In this document: piece after piece, positions 33,456 through 42,468 of the stretch | Numbering within the stretch: the stretch's first letter is position 1 | Layout of the letters: each line of letters starts with the position of its first letter | Assembly: GCA_023260395.1 (NCBI GenBank) | Contig: JALQVI010000006.1 | Span: forward strand, 1 to 45,527 | Length of the DNA: 45,527 nt | Source: Candidatus Nanopelagicales bacterium | GTDB lineage: Bacteria; Actinomycetota; Actinomycetes; S36-B12; UBA5976 | Direction: 5' to 3' | Program-made: the position numbers and the translations under genes | Notes under the pieces: generated by a model | The model's database searches: none | What the model saw: the letters and a program-made list of their open reading frames with translations, nothing else | What the model was told of the DNA's origin: nothing

Positions 33456-34360
33456 TAACTGACACTCCGTTTCGATTGAGATTCAAAGTATCCCAGAAGT
33501 CCAAGCGCACAAATAATCACAAGGCAGCCAATCCAGCCTTGCAGATTCATAGCCTCACCGAGGACGAAAACGCCAAGAGTCGTTGACATGACTGGTTCAA
33601 ACAGTGTGAGTGTTGAAACCGTTCCAGCAGGTAAGTGTGAAATACCGATGCCAAACAGTGCATATGCCAACGTGGTTGCAAAAGGACCTAGCCACACAAT
33701 CAACATCACCGATTTGGGCGCTGCAATCCAGTCACTTGTCAGCAGGACGACAGGAAGCGCGAATATCGCTCCAATGCTGAACGCCACAGCCAACACTTCC
33801 CCACCCGAGACGCCCAGGTCACGAACGGTGCGTACCCCAAACACGGTCATTGCGGCGTAAGACCATCCTGAAATAGTCACCCACAACACACCTACGAGGT
33901 CAGGTGTTGCGCTTCCCGAAGTGAGTAACGCAAGGCCCAAGACTGCTACTGCGGTACAGATAGCCCATTGCCTCGTTGGCTTACCCATGCCCACTTTCCA
34001 ACTCAGGAGTCCGGCAAGCAGCGGTGCTAGGCCAAGTGCAACCAAGGTGCCCATTGCCACGCCAATTCGAGCTGCTCCGATAAAGAACGTGCCCTGGTAG
34101 GCCAAAACCGAAATACCCATGAACCACAGAACTGGTTGGCGAAAAAGTAACTTGACGCCAGCTGAACCGTATCGATAACGGGCATAAACCAAAAGCCCTA
34201 ATCCACCGAGCAGTACTCGCCAAGCAGCAACAGACATTGCAGTTCCGGGAAAATCTGCAAATGCACGCGAAGCGCCTCCCGTTGCAAAAAGTGTGGCAGC
34301 TGCTAAAACGCTAACAATGGCGCCAATGTGATGCTCAGACTGTTTGTGAGTCAACGACAT
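33455..34360 (-). CDS. DMT superfamily transporter (EamA family)
   Basis: Ten-helix membrane protein of 301 residues, with two EamA repeats: one with FATGGASRAFADFPGTAMSVAAWRVLLGGLGL and one with SYAAMTVFGVRTVRDL, closing with LTLFEPVMSTTLGVFVLGEAMNLQGWIGCLVI, typical of metabolite exporters such as RhaT/RarD-like proteins. Substrate unknown. It overlaps the deaminase-like gene by 26 bases and era by one, so it is part of the run although its function is unrelated. In the actinobacterial genomes I recall, era usually follows the deaminase-like gene directly, so this looks like an insertion of an extra gene. Confidence 0.9.
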   Translation of the reverse strand: MSLTHKQSEHHIGAIVSVLAAATLFATGGASRAFADFPGTAMSVAAWRVLLGGLGLLVYARYRYGSAGVKLLFRQPVLWFMGISVLAYQGTFFIGAARIGVAMGTLVALGLAPLLAGLLSWKVGMGKPTRQWAICTAVAVLGLALLTSGSATPDLVGVLWVTISGWSYAAMTVFGVRTVRDLGVSGGEVLAVAFSIGAIFALPVVLLTSDWIAAPKSVMLIVWLGPFATTLAYALFGIGISHLPAGTVSTLTLFEPVMSTTLGVFVLGEAMNLQGWIGCLVIICALGLLGYFESQSKRSVS

Positions 34361-34670
34361 CCCCAGCCAACGAAATTATGTATGCCGGGATTCCGCTCGA
34401 TACTGATGTGATTGCGAGTAGATCAGCTTCGCTGTAGCCAGCGTCCGCGCTCAGCACACACGCTTCTAGGCCTTTAGCGCCGGATGCGACCGCTTGAGCT
34501 ACTGACAGCACGACAGCAGACAACTCAACATCACCCAAGACAACATTGGCACTTGCGTATGTGCGGCCGGTTTCATCACGCACAGCAGCGCCTTGAGCAG
34601 CATTTACTCGCGAGCGAGCGGCACGCGCCAATGTCACGAGCTTGGCATCTTCAGTCGATAGTTCACTCAC
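34335..34670 (-). CDS. Cytidine deaminase-like protein, catalytic residues lost
   Basis: Small protein of 111 residues matching the actinobacterial deaminase-like protein found between corC and era. It keeps the opening LVTLARAARSRVNAAQGAAVRDETGRTYASANV and the AVASGA helix, but not the zinc motifs of cytidine deaminases: no H/C-A-E in the first motif (VELSAVVLS instead) and no P-C-x-x-C in the second. It is therefore probably not a working deaminase. The start is GTG 34670 with AGGAG eight bases upstream; it overlaps the CNNM gene stop by eight bases. Role unknown, perhaps structural or RNA-related. Confidence 0.75.
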   Translation of the reverse strand: MSELSTEDAKLVTLARAARSRVNAAQGAAVRDETGRTYASANVVLGDVELSAVVLSVAQAVASGAKGLEACVLSADAGYSEADLLAITSVSSGIPAYIISLAGDVVDSQTV

Positions 34671-35952
34671 TGTCGCTCTCCTGCTCCACAAAAATATCTC
34701 GCTCTACTACGACCGTACCAATGCGATTGCGACGCCCAGCTGCAGACTCTGCGGTGAGAAGCCAATCTTCGATTCGAACTTGTGCGCCCGGAATTGGCAC
34801 GATGCCTAAACGCTTTGCCATTAAGCCACCGACAGTATCGACGTCTTCGTCATCAATCGTGATGCCGATTAACTGACCTAGGTCATCAACGTTGAGTCGC
34901 GAATGCACACGGAATCGGTGGGCGCTGAGTTCCTCGACTTCTGGCGCTGAAAAATCAAATTCGTCGCTAATTTCACCAACGATTTCTTCGATGACATCTT
35001 CGATCGTGACCAGACCAGCTGTGCCACCGTATTCATCCACTAGTACGGCAAGGTGCGTTCGAGCACTTTGCATGTCCCGAAGCAATTCATCTACTGACCG
35101 ACTGTCGGGCACCATAAACGCAGGACGCATAAGTTCTTCGACACGCTCTGTGGTTTCCGCTTCGTGATGTTCAAATACGCGGCGTGCAATGTCTTTGACG
35201 TATATAACTCCAACGATGTCATCGACTCCTTCACCAACGACTGGGATGCGCGAATATCCCGATCGCAGACCCAATGACATAGCTTGGCGCAGTGTTTTGG
35301 TTCGCTCAATCCACACCATTTCGGTACGAGGTACCATCACTTCTCGAGCAACCGTGTCACCCAACTCAAAAACAGAATGAATCATTTGGCGTTCATCGTC
35401 TTCGATAACTGAATCAGCGCCTGCCATGTCTACGAGCTCACGCAATTCAGCTTGGGTAGAAAATGGCCCTTCGCGAAATCCTTTACCAGGCGTAATCGCA
35501 TTTCCGATAGCAATAAACAATCGCGAAAACGGGCCAAGCAAAAACGTTACGAATCGAATCAGCGATCCAAGAGACAACGCGAACTCTTCTGAATGCTGGC
35601 GACCCAATGTTTGCGGTGCCACACCAAGCAATACGTAGCCCACAACAACCATCACGGCTGCTGCGATAAAGATGCCTACCGCATCGTTAGCAGCCGCGCC
35701 GATTGCACCAGCCGTAACACAGACTACTGCGAGTGTTGAGAGGGACAGGTGCGCAAAAAGTAAAGCATTGACGTATTTGGCTCGATCATCAAGCATGTCC
35801 AACAACGCACTGGCCCTACGATTGCCATCTTTTTTCAGTTGCTCGACCGTCACTCGACTTACTCGCGTCAATGCAGTTTCAGCACCAACTAAAACTCCTG
35901 CCAGAATGACAAAAATTGCAGCAAGCACAAAGAGCATCGTTGACGAACTCAT
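34663..35952 (-). CDS. CNNM/CorC-type transporter-associated protein (hemolysin family)
   Basis: Membrane protein of 429 residues with a DUF21/CNNM transmembrane domain (about residues 1-190), two CBS domains (MVPRTEMVWIERTKTLRQAM and LMRPAFMVPDSRSVDELL) and a C-terminal CorC_HlyC domain ending RIGTVVVERD. Family members are linked to magnesium or cobalt efflux and resistance; some are named hemolysins without haemolytic activity. The acidic VDEYGGTAGLVTIEDVIEEIVGEI stretch is diagnostic. It overlaps ybeY by four bases (ATGA). Confidence 0.93.
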   Translation of the reverse strand: MSSSTMLFVLAAIFVILAGVLVGAETALTRVSRVTVEQLKKDGNRRASALLDMLDDRAKYVNALLFAHLSLSTLAVVCVTAGAIGAAANDAVGIFIAAAVMVVVGYVLLGVAPQTLGRQHSEEFALSLGSLIRFVTFLLGPFSRLFIAIGNAITPGKGFREGPFSTQAELRELVDMAGADSVIEDDERQMIHSVFELGDTVAREVMVPRTEMVWIERTKTLRQAMSLGLRSGYSRIPVVGEGVDDIVGVIYVKDIARRVFEHHEAETTERVEELMRPAFMVPDSRSVDELLRDMQSARTHLAVLVDEYGGTAGLVTIEDVIEEIVGEISDEFDFSAPEVEELSAHRFRVHSRLNVDDLGQLIGITIDDEDVDTVGGLMAKRLGIVPIPGAQVRIEDWLLTAESAAGRRNRIGTVVVERDIFVEQESDSE

Positions 35953-36419
35953 GCATTACTCCGGCGGTTGCGTTCGCCTTCCCACTCTGCAAGCAACTGG
36001 GCTTGCAATCCAAACATCACGCGATGTTCTTCAGGTTCAGCATGGTCGTGACCTAATAGATGCAGCACGCCATGCGTGAGCAATAAGCGCATCTCAACCT
36101 CAGTTGAATGGCCAGCGGTTTCGCCTTGACGCTGTGCCACCGTGGGACAAATGACGATATCGCCAAGTACACCTTCAGCGCTTAGTTCTTCTTCGGTACC
36201 TGCGCGAAGTTCATCCATAGGAAAGCTCAGAACATCGGTTGGACCAGGTTCGTCCATGAACTCTTCGTGCAAGGTCGTCATGGCAACTTCGTCGACCAAC
36301 ATAATGGACAGTTCACTGGCCGGATTGATGTGCAACCGTCGCAATAGAAATGTCGCTTGCGCAATCATGTCAGCTTCGTCAACGTCGAAGCCCGACTCAT
36401 TATTGAGGTCAATCGACAT
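35949..36419 (-). CDS. ybeY: Endoribonuclease YbeY
   Basis: Metal-dependent endoribonuclease acting in 16S rRNA 3'-end maturation and 70S quality control. 156 residues. The zinc site is the H-x3-H-x5-H motif HGVLHLLGHDH, giving His116, His120 and His126. The middle part contains PTDVLSFPMDE, typical of the family. It overlaps the phoH stop by one base (TAATG), and phoH-ybeY-corC is a recurrent order in bacteria. Cytosolic; likely acts together with Era, encoded three genes on. Confidence 0.96.
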   Translation of the reverse strand: MSIDLNNESGFDVDEADMIAQATFLLRRLHINPASELSIMLVDEVAMTTLHEEFMDEPGPTDVLSFPMDELRAGTEEELSAEGVLGDIVICPTVAQRQGETAGHSTEVEMRLLLTHGVLHLLGHDHAEPEEHRVMFGLQAQLLAEWEGERNRRSNA

Positions 36420-37402
36420 TATTTTCGCCCCTGCTGCTTTGCTTCGTCATAGCGTCCATACGCATCAACAATTTGTCCAACGAGTCGATGACGAACAACA
36501 TCGCCAGAAGTTAACTCCACGAAGGCCACCTCATCGATGTCAGTCAAAATATCGCGCACAGTTCGCAACCCGCTCGTTGTTCCGCTGGGCAGATCCACTT
36601 GGGTCACATCTCCAGTGATGACCATGGTGGAACCAAAACCGAGGCGCGTTAAAAACATTTTCATCTGCTCTGCAGATGTATTTTGCGCCTCATCCAAAAT
36701 AATGAACGCATCGTTCAATGTACGACCGCGCATGTACGCGAGCGGCGCAACCTCAATCGTTCCGCTGGTCATCAGCCGTGGAATTGAATCCGGGTCAATC
36801 ATGTCGTGCAAAGCGTCGTAGAGCGGACGCAAGTATGGATCAATTTTTTCATTCAAGGTGCCAGGCAAAAAGCCAAGGCGCTCTCCTGCTTCCACTGCGG
36901 GACGCGTCAAGATGATGCGACTAACTTTCTTGCTCTGTAGTGCCTGGACTGCTTTAGCTACCGCGAGGTAGGTTTTGCCGGTACCAGCAGGTCCGATACC
37001 AAAAACAACCGTGTTGGCATCAATAGCATCAACGTAATTCTTTTGATTAACCGTCTTGGCCCGAATGGACTTGCCACGGTTCGACAAAATATTTGCAGTG
37101 AGGACACCAGCCGGACTCACATTGGATTTCAACATTGCGATGGAGCGTTCAACCGATTCAGGTGTGAGTCCTTGGCCAGTTCGAACGACAATAATCATCT
37201 CGCTAATGAGGGACTGAATTGTTGTAACGCTAGCCGGAGGTCCATCCAAAGTAATTTCATTTCCGCGCACCAAAATCACGACGTCGGGAAACGCCACTTC
37301 GATGGTTTTAATGAGTTCGTCACGCGCGCCAATTATGGTCACCATGGGTGTGGATGTTGGCACAACCACTACGGCGTGGGCAGGTGCAGGAGTAAGAGTC
37401 AT
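36419..37402 (-). CDS. phoH: PhoH-like ATPase (YbeZ type)
   Basis: Cytosolic ATPase of 327 residues related to the ribosome-linked partner YbeZ/PhoH. Walker A is GPAGTGKT (137-144), Walker B is AFIILDEAQNTS, with LTRLGFGSTMVITGDVTQVDLP following. The N-terminal 75 residues carry the KH-like segment common to this family. It is placed directly before ybeY. A TACAAT (37415-37420, minus strand) lies 12 nt before the ATG and might give an internal promoter. The precise role, possibly an RNA helicase assisting YbeY, is inferred from other species. Confidence 0.95.
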   Translation of the reverse strand: MTLTPAPAHAVVVVPTSTPMVTIIGARDELIKTIEVAFPDVVILVRGNEITLDGPPASVTTIQSLISEMIIVVRTGQGLTPESVERSIAMLKSNVSPAGVLTANILSNRGKSIRAKTVNQKNYVDAIDANTVVFGIGPAGTGKTYLAVAKAVQALQSKKVSRIILTRPAVEAGERLGFLPGTLNEKIDPYLRPLYDALHDMIDPDSIPRLMTSGTIEVAPLAYMRGRTLNDAFIILDEAQNTSAEQMKMFLTRLGFGSTMVITGDVTQVDLPSGTTSGLRTVRDILTDIDEVAFVELTSGDVVRHRLVGQIVDAYGRYDEAKQQGRK

Positions 37403-37423
37403 AATCTATTAAGAATTGTAGGT

Positions 37424-37765
37424 CTAGCCCGGAGGCCAAGTGAGTCCGCGTCCACCCAGTACGTGGAAGTGCACATGACGCACAGATTGTCCACCATCGC
37501 TACCCGTGTTGGTAACCACACGATATCCGTGATCAAGCATTTCTAATTGAGCGACTTCTGCAGTAGCGCCTAACACGCGTGCAGCCAAAGCCTGATCTTC
37601 GCGAGTGAGATCAGCCACGTTGTCGAAGTGCTTGCGCGGAATTACTAGAACATGCGTCGGGGCTTGTGGGTCGATATCGCGAAAGGCAACGACATCGTCA
37701 GTTTCCAAAACAATGTCAGCTGGGATGTCGCCAGCCGCTACCTTGCAAAAAAGACAATCGCTCAT
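37424..37765 (-). CDS. HIT family protein (HINT-like nucleotide hydrolase)
   Basis: Small cytosolic purine nucleotide phosphoramidase or hydrolase of 113 residues. The histidine triad is HVHFHVLGGR (His97, His99, His101), and CLFCKVAAGDIPADIV at the N-terminus matches the HINT group. Members cleave AMP from lysine or other amines. It lies four bases after rsmE, and the rsmE-HIT-phoH order is common in Actinobacteria. A physiological substrate is not known. Confidence 0.94.
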   Translation of the reverse strand: MSDCLFCKVAAGDIPADIVLETDDVVAFRDIDPQAPTHVLVIPRKHFDNVADLTREDQALAARVLGATAEVAQLEMLDHGYRVVTNTGSDGGQSVRHVHFHVLGGRGLTWPPG

Positions 37766-37769
37766 GGTT

Positions 37770-38510
37770 CTATTCTTTCACTTCACTGGGTTGCCAACGG
37801 GAAGTTTTGGCGCAAAGTACAGCCAGCGCTGCACCTCCCGCAGTTGACGTTCGCATCACCGTTGTACCCATACGAAGAATGTGCGCACCTGCCGCTTTTA
37901 GCTGTGCAATTTCGTCATGTGAAATACCACCTTCGGGTCCAATCACAATGGCCACTTCACCTAGCGATGGTAATTCGACGTTAGCCAGCGACTCGTCTGC
38001 AGTTTCGTGCAGCACGATCAGTGAATCAAATTGGCTCACAACATCCGTGAGGTTTGAAGTCAATTCACTAATCTCGGGAACCCAAGCGCGGCGTGACTGC
38101 TTGCTCGCTTCCCGAACAACACGCTGCCATTTGGCAAGACTCTTTCCGGAGTCATCCCACTTCGCAACACTGTGTTGGGACTGCCACGGAATGATTCGAT
38201 CAATGCCAATTTCAGTCAACAATTCAAGCGCTAGATCAGCACGATCACCTTTTGCAATGGCTTGAATGGCTGTGAATTGAACTGGGTGCTGATCTTCAAA
38301 GGATCGCTGGTCAATCCTCAATTCAACCCAGTCACGCCCAACTGACGTAGCGAGTCCGGAGGCACGATTGCCCACACCATCGCACACATCAAGGCGCTCG
38401 CCTACTCGCATACGTTTCACAGTTGCGGCGTGACGACCTTCATCACCATCAATCCGACACGTATCCGAGAAAAGCTGTTCGCTTTGCACGAGGAAAACTG
38501 GTGCTGTCAT
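37770..38510 (-). CDS. rsmE: 16S rRNA (uracil-1498-N3)-methyltransferase
   Basis: SPOUT-class methyltransferase that adds a methyl group to U1498 of 16S rRNA using S-adenosylmethionine. 246 residues with an N-terminal PUA-like domain ([19 protein letters not shown]), a central helix [26 protein letters not shown], and the trefoil knot cofactor site [15 protein letters not shown] followed by [14 protein letters not shown]. It overlaps dnaJ by four bases and precedes the HIT gene by four, so it is fully within the run. Confidence 0.95.
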   Translation of the reverse strand: MTAPVFLVQSEQLFSDTCRIDGDEGRHAATVKRMRVGERLDVCDGVGNRASGLATSVGRDWVELRIDQRSFEDQHPVQFTAIQAIAKGDRADLALELLTEIGIDRIIPWQSQHSVAKWDDSGKSLAKWQRVVREASKQSRRAWVPEISELTSNLTDVVSQFDSLIVLHETADESLANVELPSLGEVAIVIGPEGGISHDEIAQLKAAGAHILRMGTTVMRTSTAGGAALAVLCAKTSRWQPSEVKE

Positions 38511-39622
38511 CGTCCTGAGAATGCATCTTTCAAACGACCAAACAAACCAGAACCGTGTTCATCGAATGCCGCTGCTGGTTTTTCTTCACCGCGCATTTCA
38601 GCAAAGTTGCGCAATAGATTCTCTTGCTCGGAAGTGAGATTGGAAGGTGTCACCACATCGAGGTGAACGATGAGGTCACCTCGACCCGAAGCCCGCAAAC
38701 GTGGCATGCCGTGATTCTTCATTGTCACAGTCGAACCGGATTGCGTGCCTGGCTTGATCACTACTGGAACTACACCATCAAGAGTTTCGAGATCTAACGT
38801 CGCACCAAGTGCGGCTGCGGTCATCGGCAACGTGAGCGTGGCATGTAATTGATCACCGCGGCGCTGGAAAATTGCATGGTCTTGCTCAATGATTTCAATG
38901 TACAAATCACCGGCTGGTCCACCGCCAGGACCAACTTCGCCTTGACCAGTCATCTGAATGCGGGCGCCGCCTTCGATACCTTCGGGAATGTTGATGGTGA
39001 TGGTCTTGCGGGTACGCACGCGACCTTCACCGGAACATTCGGGGCACGGATGTGGGTTGAGATTGCCAAAACCTGAACACTGCGGACACTGACGAGTCGT
39101 CATAACTTGGCCGAGGAACGACTTTTGCACGGACTGAATTTCGCCACGTCCGCGGCACATCGAACATTCAACAATTTGTGAGTTAGCGGTGGTTCCCGTG
39201 GCATCGCAGGTCTCACATGCAATTGCAGTGTCTACTTGGATGTCGCGAGATGCCCCAAAAGCTGCTTCTTCGAGTGTGACCTGAAGTCGAATGAGTGCAT
39301 CTTGACCACGGCGCACGCGACTGCGAGGGCCACGTTGGCCACCGCCGCCAAAGAATGCATCGACGATATCGCCAAATCCAAAGCCGGCCGCAGAGTTAAA
39401 TCCACCCTGCGAAAACGGGTCTCCGCCCAAGTCGTACATTTCGCGCTTTTGTGGGTCAGACAAAACGTCGTAGGCAGCAGTAACTTCTTTGAAGCGCACT
39501 GCTGCTTCTTCGCCAGGGTTCACATCAGGATGCAACTCACGTGCAAGTTTGCGGTAAGCACGCTTGAGTTCTTCGGGCGTTGCATCGCTGTTAACGCCGA
39601 GTACGGAATAGTGATCAGCCAC
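38507..39622 (-). CDS. dnaJ: Chaperone protein DnaJ
   Basis: Hsp40 co-chaperone that delivers substrates to DnaK and stimulates its ATPase. 371 residues: J domain with the HPD tripeptide (ELHPDVNPG), a G/F-rich region ([26 protein letters not shown]), four CxxCxGxG-type zinc repeats ([32 protein letters not shown]), then the C-terminal substrate domain. It starts two bases after the hrcA stop, so hrcA-dnaJ is one unit under the CIRCE site. This is the DnaJ2-type context; a dnaK-linked copy would be elsewhere. Confidence 0.97.
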   Translation of the reverse strand: MADHYSVLGVNSDATPEELKRAYRKLARELHPDVNPGEEAAVRFKEVTAAYDVLSDPQKREMYDLGGDPFSQGGFNSAAGFGFGDIVDAFFGGGGQRGPRSRVRRGQDALIRLQVTLEEAAFGASRDIQVDTAIACETCDATGTTANSQIVECSMCRGRGEIQSVQKSFLGQVMTTRQCPQCSGFGNLNPHPCPECSGEGRVRTRKTITINIPEGIEGGARIQMTGQGEVGPGGGPAGDLYIEIIEQDHAIFQRRGDQLHATLTLPMTAAALGATLDLETLDGVVPVVIKPGTQSGSTVTMKNHGMPRLRASGRGDLIVHLDVVTPSNLTSEQENLLRNFAEMRGEEKPAAAFDEHGSGLFGRLKDAFSGR

Positions 39623-39624
39623 TG

Positions 39625-40641
39625 TTATTGCTCCATCAAGATATGTCCGACATAACGTGCAACTGCACGCACTGCCGCCATTGAATTCGCATAATCCATG
39701 CGAGTAGGACCTAAGACACCAAGTTGTGCGATTGCTTGATCTCCAACACCGTAACCGGCACTGACAACCGAAGCGCCACGTAGTTCTTCAACCTGGTTTT
39801 CCGAACCAATGCGCACTGTCAAAGCATCGGTTGCAGACGCTTCACCAAACAGGCGCAACAGGACGACATGCTCTTCAAGAGCTTCGAGTACTGGGCCTGC
39901 GGTTACTGAAAAATCTTCGCCAACGCGAGCTAGGTTGGCGGTACCTCCGACAACAACGCGCTCTTCGTTCTGCGTGACAACTGATTCCATCAAGGTAGCG
40001 ACAACCGCAGTTACTGCTGGTCGCGCGTCAGGTGCAAACTCTTCGACTAATCCGCCAAGACGAACCGGCACATCAGCAAGAAGTTGCCCATCTAGCTGTT
40101 CATTAAGCCGTGTGCGCAGTGTTGCGACATCTACCTCGGTAAACGTGCCACTAATTTCAACTGTGCGTTGTTCGATGCGACCAGTGTCCGCAATCAAAAT
40201 AACGAGCAACCGTGTAGTCGAGACTGAAACGAGTTCGATATGACGAACACTGGATCGCCCTAGAGATGGATACTGCACGAGCGCAACTTGCTTTGTGAGT
40301 TGCGACAACAAGCGCACCGTTCGAGACATCACATCATCGAGGTCAACGGCACTATCAAGGAATGTGTGAATAGCTTTACGTTCCGCGCTCGACAGCGGCT
40401 TAACGGCGCTGATCTTGTCGACGAAAAGTCGATAGCCCTTGTCCGTTGGAATTCGGCCTGCGCTCGTGTGTGGCGCACTGATGAGGCCCTCTTCTTCGAG
40501 CGTTGCCATGTCATTGCGAATAGTGGCCGATGACACACCTAGCCCATGACGGTCAGCAAGCGCCTTGGAACCCACAGGCTCTTTGGTCTGGACATAGTCG
40601 TCGACAATGGCGCGCAATACCGCTAATTTACGGTCGTCCAC
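39625..40641 (-). CDS. hrcA: Heat-inducible transcription repressor HrcA
   Basis: Repressor of class I heat shock genes through CIRCE. 338 residues: an N-terminal winged helix ([47 protein letters not shown]), then the GAF-like and dimer domains. The start is GTG 40641 with GGAGG six bases upstream. The CIRCE site at 40651-40677 just before it shows autoregulation, and GroEL normally helps HrcA fold. Followed at once by dnaJ. Confidence 0.96.
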   Translation of the reverse strand: MDDRKLAVLRAIVDDYVQTKEPVGSKALADRHGLGVSSATIRNDMATLEEEGLISAPHTSAGRIPTDKGYRLFVDKISAVKPLSSAERKAIHTFLDSAVDLDDVMSRTVRLLSQLTKQVALVQYPSLGRSSVRHIELVSVSTTRLLVILIADTGRIEQRTVEISGTFTEVDVATLRTRLNEQLDGQLLADVPVRLGGLVEEFAPDARPAVTAVVATLMESVVTQNEERVVVGGTANLARVGEDFSVTAGPVLEALEEHVVLLRLFGEASATDALTVRIGSENQVEELRGASVVSAGYGVGDQAIAQLGVLGPTRMDYANSMAAVRAVARYVGHILMEQ

Positions 40642-40650
40642 AATCGCCTC

Positions 40651-40677
40651 CTAGCACTCACAGGTATCGAGTGCCAG
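40651..40677. promoter_or_regulatory. CIRCE operator of hrcA-dnaJ
   Basis: CTAGCACTC, nine bases, then GAGTGCCAG: the 9-9-9 layout of CIRCE (consensus TTAGCACTC-N9-GAGTGCTAA) with two departures in each outer end. It lies 10 bases before the hrcA start, so HrcA binding would block initiation of hrcA and dnaJ. Confidence 0.92.
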
Positions 40678-40688
40678 TCTAAAGCAGG

Positions 40689-41828
40689 TTAGTCCCAGAG
40701 GCGCGCGACTAATCCGTCAGCGAGCAAACGGCCTTTATTCGTCAGGACTACGCGGTCGTCAACCTGCTCGAGCAAACCTTCGATGACTGCCTCGACAGCC
40801 TTGCTCCACCCCGCCTCGGTCAAGTAATCCAGCGGCAAACCTTCGCGCAATCGCAGGCGCAGCATGATGTGTTCCCGGCGTTGTTCATCAAGGGTCAAAA
40901 CTTCATGATCGGCCATTGGAGATTCGGTCTGGTCAATTGCTGCCGCCCACTTGGCAGGATGCTTGTGGTTCCACATTCGCGTGCCACATTCGTGGGCGTG
41001 CGCTCCTGGCCCAATGCCTAACCAATCTTGATTACGCCAATAGCCGAGATTGTGTTGGCACTCCCCACCTGGCTTGGCCCAGTTACTGACTTCATACCAA
41101 TCAAAGCCATTACTGCGAAGCGTGCTATCAATCATCGGATAGCGCGAAGCCGCAACATCATCACTGGCCGGTGGAACTTCGCCACGATCTACCTTGGCCG
41201 CCATGCGTGTGCCCGGCTCAACGATGAGTGAATACGCACTGACGTGATCGATGTCAGCTGAAACAACGTCATTGAGCGTTGACATTAAATCTTCGTCAGT
41301 TTCGGCCTGGCTGCCATAGATAAGGTCCACGCTGATATGTTCAAAGCCAGCTGCGCGCGCCCACTCAACTGCTTCCCATGTTCGACCAGCCGTGTGAGTT
41401 CGCTCCAATAGTTGAAGAACGTGCGAAGCGCTGCTTTGATGACCAAACGAAACTCGCGTGAATCCGCCATCTCGAAGCTCTTGGAGATACTCAGCCGTGA
41501 CTGAATCAGGATTGGCCTCGGTTGTCACTTCTGCGTTTGGTGCAAAGCCATACTCATTTCGAAGCGAGACCAAGATACGCACGAGTTCACCAGCAGGCAT
41601 CAGCGTCGGAGTGCCACCGCCAAAAAAAACTGTTTCAATTGCGCGAGCATCGGGAGTTGCTTTATGGCCTTGCGCAATTTGCGAGATAACGCGATCGGCA
41701 TACGTTGCTACCGACACGGTTGTTCCATCGCGCTGCAATTCAGCAGCCGTATAGGTATTGAAATCGCAGTATCCGCATCGGGATGCGCAGAACGGCACAT
41801 GCACGTATGCGCCAAGAGTTCGAGGCAT
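40689..41828 (-). CDS. hemW: Radical SAM haem chaperone HemW
   Basis: Radical SAM protein, formerly annotated as oxygen-independent coproporphyrinogen oxidase, now regarded as a haem trafficking chaperone. 379 residues. The 4Fe-4S cluster cysteines are 14, 18 and 21 in CASRCGYCDFNTY, and FFGGGTPTLMP and SFGHQSSASHVLQLLERTHT follow. It lacks the extra cysteine pattern of true HemN. The ATG shares a base with the MOSC gene stop (TAATG). Its presence beside hrcA is the normal actinobacterial arrangement; it may support haem supply to the bd oxidase, which is inference. Confidence 0.95.
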   Translation of the reverse strand: MPRTLGAYVHVPFCASRCGYCDFNTYTAAELQRDGTTVSVATYADRVISQIAQGHKATPDARAIETVFFGGGTPTLMPAGELVRILVSLRNEYGFAPNAEVTTEANPDSVTAEYLQELRDGGFTRVSFGHQSSASHVLQLLERTHTAGRTWEAVEWARAAGFEHISVDLIYGSQAETDEDLMSTLNDVVSADIDHVSAYSLIVEPGTRMAAKVDRGEVPPASDDVAASRYPMIDSTLRSNGFDWYEVSNWAKPGGECQHNLGYWRNQDWLGIGPGAHAHECGTRMWNHKHPAKWAAAIDQTESPMADHEVLTLDEQRREHIMLRLRLREGLPLDYLTEAGWSKAVEAVIEGLLEQVDDRVVLTNKGRLLADGLVARLWD

Positions 41829-42466
41829 TAGAGATTCGCTAAAGCAGTTTCAGCCTTGATACGAGTGTCTTCTGGCGTATCGATGCATGCGGCCACGCGC
41901 TTGAGCTGTTCTTCGACTCGTGCACCGGTGTACACCCGAGCGATATCCGTAATCGAGACATCGTGGTTTGGATGTGATTCGAAAATAATTTCGTCGCCGG
42001 TCCCTAATTCACCTGGCTCGAGGACACGTAAGTAAGTACCCCAACGACCAGCTTCGTTAAAGCGCTTAACCCACTGGTCTTCACCAAGCCAGCGCTGGAA
42101 TGAACCACAAGGAATACGTGGCGTCGATACTTGAAGTACAGCTGTTCCGATTCGCACAACAGTGCCGACTTGAATGGCGTTCCAATCGACACCCACGGTG
42201 GATAGATTTTCGCCGAAAACACCGGCGTTTAGTTCGCGACCGAGTTGTTCGGACCACCATTCGTAATCTTCAACGCCGTATGCATAAACGGCGTGGTCAG
42301 TATGGCCATGATGCTTCATGTCTGAACGCTGATCGCCGGCTACTCCATCAGTTGTAACTTCGCGGCGATCTGCTACTGGCCGTTTGTCGATTGACGTCAC
42401 ACCAATTGACCCGCCGACATCAGGAATCTCGGCATGAACAACATTGAGCGAGATAACTGAAGCCAT
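41828..42466 (-). CDS. MOSC-domain protein (YiiM-like)
   Basis: Sulfur-carrier type protein of 212 residues. The MOSC domain features are VAGDQRSDMKHHGHTDHAVYAY near the N-terminus, the GENLSTVGV segment, and the conserved cysteine in PRIPCGSFQRWL, which may bind or deliver sulfur to a molybdenum or other cofactor enzyme. YiiM relatives reduce hydroxylated N compounds using molybdenum cofactor. It lies two bases after lepA and overlaps hemW by one. A lysine/aspartate-rich C-terminal tail looks helical. Confidence 0.88.
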   Translation of the reverse strand: MASVISLNVVHAEIPDVGGSIGVTSIDKRPVADRREVTTDGVAGDQRSDMKHHGHTDHAVYAYGVEDYEWWSEQLGRELNAGVFGENLSTVGVDWNAIQVGTVVRIGTAVLQVSTPRIPCGSFQRWLGEDQWVKRFNEAGRWGTYLRVLEPGELGTGDEIIFESHPNHDVSITDIARVYTGARVEEQLKRVAACIDTPEDTRIKAETALANL

Positions 42467-42468
42467 GG

